Assembly: GCF_020382885.2 (NCBI RefSeq)
Contig: NC_058494.1
Location: 14,216,001-14,280,000 of the forward strand
Source of the DNA: Scatophagus argus
Taxonomy: Eukaryota > Chordata > Actinopteri > Scatophagidae
Reading direction: 5' to 3'
Length of the DNA: 64,000 nucleotides
In this document: one piece after another, positions 59,640 to 64,000 of the stretch
Numbering within the stretch: the stretch's first letter is position 1
Layout of the letters: each line of letters opens with the position of its first letter
The notes under the pieces: model-generated
What the model saw: the letters and a program-made list of their open reading frames with translations, nothing else
Told to the model about the DNA's origin: nothing
The model's database searches: none
Program-made: the position numbers and the translations under genes

Positions 59640-62600
59640 TATACAGCAGGAGCAGCCATTTTGTGCTGTAACATTCCCTGCAAGCGATCTATCAGAAGGA
59701 AAGGAGTGAGGGTAGGGAAAATGTTGAGTAGGCTAGCTTGTTGACTGATCCAAATCATTAAACTCAGGAATTGTTAGCTGGATGTTATGTCTGTTTTTCA
59801 CCAAAAACGATCTGTATTTTTCCTAAAGCTGCTTTCTACTCATGCCCAAATGGCAGAGAGTAAGAAGCAGTTTATAGCTATGGATTTATCCCTCCATAAA
59901 AACATCTTGATTTTCATGTGACACATTTATGTGAAATGTGACATATTTAGAAAACAAGAAGAATTATTGAGACTGAAAATTTCATTAGTTAGCTATAGGA
60001 GAAGAGCCACTCTTTCAGGTTCAGAGTTGGAATTTCTACCAGTTCAAGAGAACTATGAATCACTAGATAACTTTCTCTCCTGTTCAACACAGGCTACTCT
60101 GGGTTTGAACTCCAAACTACAGAGCTTGAATCATTTTTAGAGCCTTGAATTTGCCATTCACCTCTCTAGCTCCCTCCCTTGTTGTTGAGAACACCCTCCT
60201 GCTGCAATGGTTTAGTCCATGATTCGCTGTAAACTCTAGACTGAAGCAGACTGCCGTTGTGGGGGAGGGGTGTTGGCGCTGTCTAAGGCTGTGGACTTCA
60301 GTTTTGACTGTGTGGAGCTAGCTATAGCTCATACGATCTGACCAGAATTGTAGTCACTCTAAAGATGGTCTCTTAGTTATCAGAGTTTTACCTGATAAAG
60401 GAGGGAGCAACTGCATGTAGATATTTCAGTTGTGCAGTTAACCATTTACTTCAGGGGATCAGCATTATTTTCATTTTTCACTCTGTTTGTTGTTTATTCT
60501 GTAGTGTGCTGGTCAACGTTCCTTAGCTTTTGTTGTAGTCATAACATTAACCTTCCTCAGCAGCGCATGGATTAAGAATAATCACCATGTGCATGCTTGA
60601 TTCACATGGAAACTCCTGGTTTTACCCACCCCCTCCCTATTTTTCTTCCCTTTTTCCTTCTACCCAGCTCTTGCTAGTCTCAGCTCATGTAAAAGAAATG
60701 AAAAAAAGAAGCACGCGTACAATCTTTGGGCAATGAGAGGACTGGGCTAGGAAGCAGTGTTTTTATACCAATGCTTAAGAGATAAACTATGTTTTGAGAA
60801 TAACTGTTTTTCACAGTAATGTTTCGGCATGTTTGAATTGTCTGCTCTTGACGCTCTGTCCATTTGTCGATTTTCTTTCTTGTTGAATAGCTGCAAACAT
60901 AAAACTGCGTGATCATATGGGAAAGCATGAAAGAAGAATGTTCATCACACCATGAATGAGATTAATGTGAACAAAAAAACTGGAACACTTCCACTGAGTC
61001 ACAATATTCAAATGTTTAATATTTGCTTTGCAAGGTTCACTTTGTTAATGCGTGTGTATTAATTACTTGCAGTTTGGTGATTAAGCTTCGGTCCCAGGCA
61101 GTCTGTTGCAAAAATTAACATATGCTAGCATATCTAGTATTTATTATCATTTAACACCATTGTAGGTAGATGTTTCTCTGGGAAATATAACAACATGACA
61201 TCTACTCGAACATTTTTACTCTTTAAACAGATTTTTTTGTTGCTGAAAATTGTGATGTTATTAAGATTCAATAACTGTGTTGGGTCTTTCTATTTATTCA
61301 TGAAACTATTCAGTATTACTGGTAGTCATATATACTGCTTGTGGGATTTAAGTACCTGTGCATCCATCAGAGCACTTTCTGTACCTCCTCTGTACCCTGT
61401 TCAGGACCATTAGGGACTGGAGCTCGTCTTGCATACACTGGGTGAGAATTAGAGCACCCTCTTGTACAGGTTGTCAGTCTGCCACAGAGCTAACACCTAT
61501 AACACAAATACAGATACTCACTTTCACGCTTTTGGACGATTCAGCATTTCCAGTCCACCTGGCTTCTGTGACTGTGATGGAGAAAGGAGTGATCTAACAA
61601 ATGTAAAAAAGAGAAGGGCATGTAAGTTTACATAGTGGAGATGTACATTTCCCAATACAGGCGCCTCTCCTGATCACACAATCGGTGCTTGCAACCAGTT
61701 TTTTTTTTTAAATTCAGATCATTAGCAAGGGAATAGCAAAGGATCGTAGTACTGTTTTTCAACACGCTGTGAGAAACCGCCTGCATTAATGTGGAATATC
61801 TAAGCCATAATGAAAATAATAATAATAATACAGTAGTAACCTGCTTTAGGGGAACTGTGCGAAATTAATTTTGCCATCTTTTTGCTAAATAATTTATTAG
61901 ATCCATTCAACTGACATTAAAAGTCTGTGAGAATTATCTACATAGGAATTACTATTAATGACGTGGTGCTGTCGTAATATGATAAGATGTGCAAGATATC
62001 AGTGGATCTAAGGACTCTGTGTGGCTGCGCACAGCAGACCAGGTGGCCATTTTGAGTTTCAGTGAATCCAGATGCAGGCAGTGAGGATGGGGGATGGGAA
62101 GACTGCGCACTGTGCGCAGTAAGGTTGGAATGCAGGCTCTGCTCTCACTAGCGGACATCTTTTTTTCCACTCAGTATTTAGCCTCCACGGATAATGTCTA
62201 ACATTAGATACCTGCCAACATTTTTTATTATGGTTAATTAGAAATTAAAACCTGCAGCATCCTCTGTGTCTGAAAGAGACAGCTAAATGTCTGGCATTTT
62301 GGTTGCAACACAAATAGCAGCCTGAGGGAGAAAAAACATTATTTTATTACCCAGTTAACCAGACCAGAGGTTCATAAAACATTTAGCAGTGTGGCTCTGA
62401 ACTTATGTGAGGTGAAAAATGGAAGTAATTTGTTTTGTTAACTCTTCAGTCATAATTTCAGTCAGCACAAGACCTGGGGGGCTCTTTACAATAATACAAT
62501 AACACTGAAATTCTAAACCAGGATTTAGAGGGCAGCACTGAGATGTAAAGAAGTAACAGTATTAGATACCATTACATCAGTTTTGCTGTTTTTGTTCAAG

Positions 62601-63790
62601 ATCCATGTATGAGGGTGGAGATTACTGCAGTTACGCTGTACTTTTTTAGGAGGTGGAGTTTGTTATAGGATCTCCTCATGCCTGTGCTCAGCATGCTGCT
62701 CACAGCAGCGCTGGTGGCCATTTTGTGTTTCTGCAGTAGCAGAATCAGGGGCTGGGCAAACCACGCACAGCAAGGTTTCATTTGCTCTCACAACAGGGCT
62801 TTTGATGAAGACAGATGAAGATAACAATTGAATAGTCATTGTAATTACAGATTATATTTCCAGTCTGCTGCTTCTTCAAAAATGCATTTCTCTGTCTGTT
62901 TTGCGTCTCAATTGGTCAAATCGGGAAATTATTTAAAATAAACCTTTTTATGAAGAATACATTGGTGCAAACTTAAATTGGAAGTTACAATGCAAAAATA
63001 TATTTTTCAGCTTTGTCCTTTGTTCCTCTTGAGTAAAGAACCACCCCCGTGTTGGAATGGTTCAGTCCGATCAACAGCAGCCCTTTCTGCTGTGGGAGAG
63101 GCTGGGTGGATTGAGGCTGCTTAGTGTGTCAAGCTGTGCTCTAATTTCTTGCTGTGTGCAGCTAGCATGGGACTGTGAGGCTAAAAAGTGATATTTCTTG
63201 CTTGTTAATGTAGTATGCGTAACAAAAACTAACAAAGAAAAACTAAATATAGTTTTTTTTTCTGAAAAATAAACTTTAATGTGGTAGTTGTGGTTATTTG
63301 TGAGTAGCAGTTCATATGTCTGAGAAAAGTGCTTATTTGGCTTATATTAATTTGTTTTAAGGGACTACATTTAAAAACATTGGCTAAAAAATCCTTGCAG
63401 TTGTATTTTGCTTTTTCTATGAAAATCCATGAAAATAAACTGACCTGATTTACCAAATGTGTAACTGCACTTTGACTGTTCCATTACTTAAATGGTTCCT
63501 CCTTTATCTCCTTTGTTTTGAATAGCCCACCCCCACTCCCTCCCGCCACTGGAATGGTTCAGTCCATGTTTGAGTTGGAGAGGCTGTTCCAGAGAGAGAA
63601 AGAAAGTGTGTGTGTGTGTGTGTGCGCGCATGTGCGCTAGAGAAAGTGGGAGAGAGACAGAGAAGGGGGGGAGGTGAGTGCAGCTGCCTCTTGGGTGATT
63701 GTGCTGTGGGTGTGCAATTTAGCGCTGGCTGTGCGCCGCTAGCTAGGCCCTGACTTTATTGCACGTTGTGCTGCTTTGTCATATTAAAGA
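59640..63790. repeat. Region of repeated non-coding modules (P and Q)
   Basis: Module P (acccxcc..., then tggaatggttcagtccatg, then a ggctg-rich part and an agctagc block) occurs with cores at 60206-60222, 63053-63069 and 63551-63568. Module Q (cacagcag..., then ggtggccattttg, then a gcaaggtt and tgctctcac block) has cores at 59651-59663 (weak), 62043-62054 and 62714-62724. Order of words inside modules is kept although identity is modest. No coding frame is shared. Confidence 0.45.
63609..63632. repeat. (TG)n microsatellite
   Basis: A short TG tract running into GCGC-rich sequence inside the third P module. Confidence 0.85.
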
Positions 63791-64000
63791 TGCCATGTTC
63801 TTTGTCATGTTAAAATATGTTTTCCTGGTTATTGTTTGATAGCATATGAAATGAAAAGCTGCATTATAATGATGCTGGTTTTATAAGTAGAAGAGTCTAA
63901 ACCATGCTCCTCCCCTTTACCTTTGAGCTTTTCTCTCACCTTTTAAGTCATGTGGTCCATTGTTAAGATGAGTTATTTATCTGACCTCTAATGGATGCCC

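Noticed and set aside
1-64000. CRISPR arrays, bacterial operons, rRNA genes and functional tRNA genes
   Set aside because: None was seen. The only tRNA-like sequence is the SINE head at 46.7 kb, and the DNA is eukaryotic.

Overview
The window is vertebrate nuclear DNA, almost certainly from a ray-finned fish and probably a percomorph teleost. Genes are split into short exons with GT/AG introns. The interspersed repeats are typical teleost families: Rex3 LINE pieces, Tc1-like transposon remnants, a tRNA-derived SINE, and the AT-rich 'acttaagta' repeat common in percomorphs. Every gene model I can support lies on the + strand. Exon models were built by hand from splice sites, phase continuity and remembered family sequence, with no alignment run.

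Layout. (1) 1-3.5 kb: intergenic, with a microsatellite, repeat relics and one exon-like open segment. (2) 3.77-20.8 kb: three tandem 12-exon genes for serine-hydrolase-like proteins (SERHL family, alpha/beta-hydrolase fold), here called copies A, B and C. They have matching intron positions and phases and all keep the GHSMGG nucleophile elbow. They differ at both ends: A ends in SKL (a canonical peroxisomal signal), B in HKL, and C stops early and has none. Patches of near identity that include introns point to gene conversion. (3) 22.1-23.8 kb: a SMIM45-like single-pass micropeptide gene with a TATA box and an RFX-type X-box. (4) 25.3-27.5 kb: a two-exon gene for a 687-residue, largely disordered protein that I do not recognise. 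(5) 29.2-40.55 kb: septin-3, complete in nine coding exons plus a predicted non-coding first exon. Its N-terminus carries ten in-phase tetrapeptides, each starting with histidine. (6) 40.6-50.4 kb: a gene-poor stretch with a Rex3 fragment, a perfect 47-bp minisatellite, a SINE and a Tc1 remnant. (7) 50.4-51.14 kb: a CpG-rich promoter and likely non-coding first exon ending in a strong splice donor. No later coding exon is recognisable before the window ends, so a first intron longer than 12.8 kb is inferred. That stretch holds more Tc1 relics, an NF-Y-like CCAAT cluster and, from 59.6 to 63.8 kb, two repeated non-coding modules.

How the genes relate. SERHL, SMIM45 and SEPTIN3 also lie near one another on human 22q13.2 (from memory), so this is probably conserved synteny. 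SMIM45 and SEPTIN3 are both known as brain-expressed genes in mammals and both carry X-box-like sites in their putative promoters here. The three SERHL copies look like a local expansion whose products may be sent to different compartments. The most unusual features are the septin-3 histidine tetrad array, the diverging SERHL termini, the unidentified 687-residue protein and the repeated module region near the right end.
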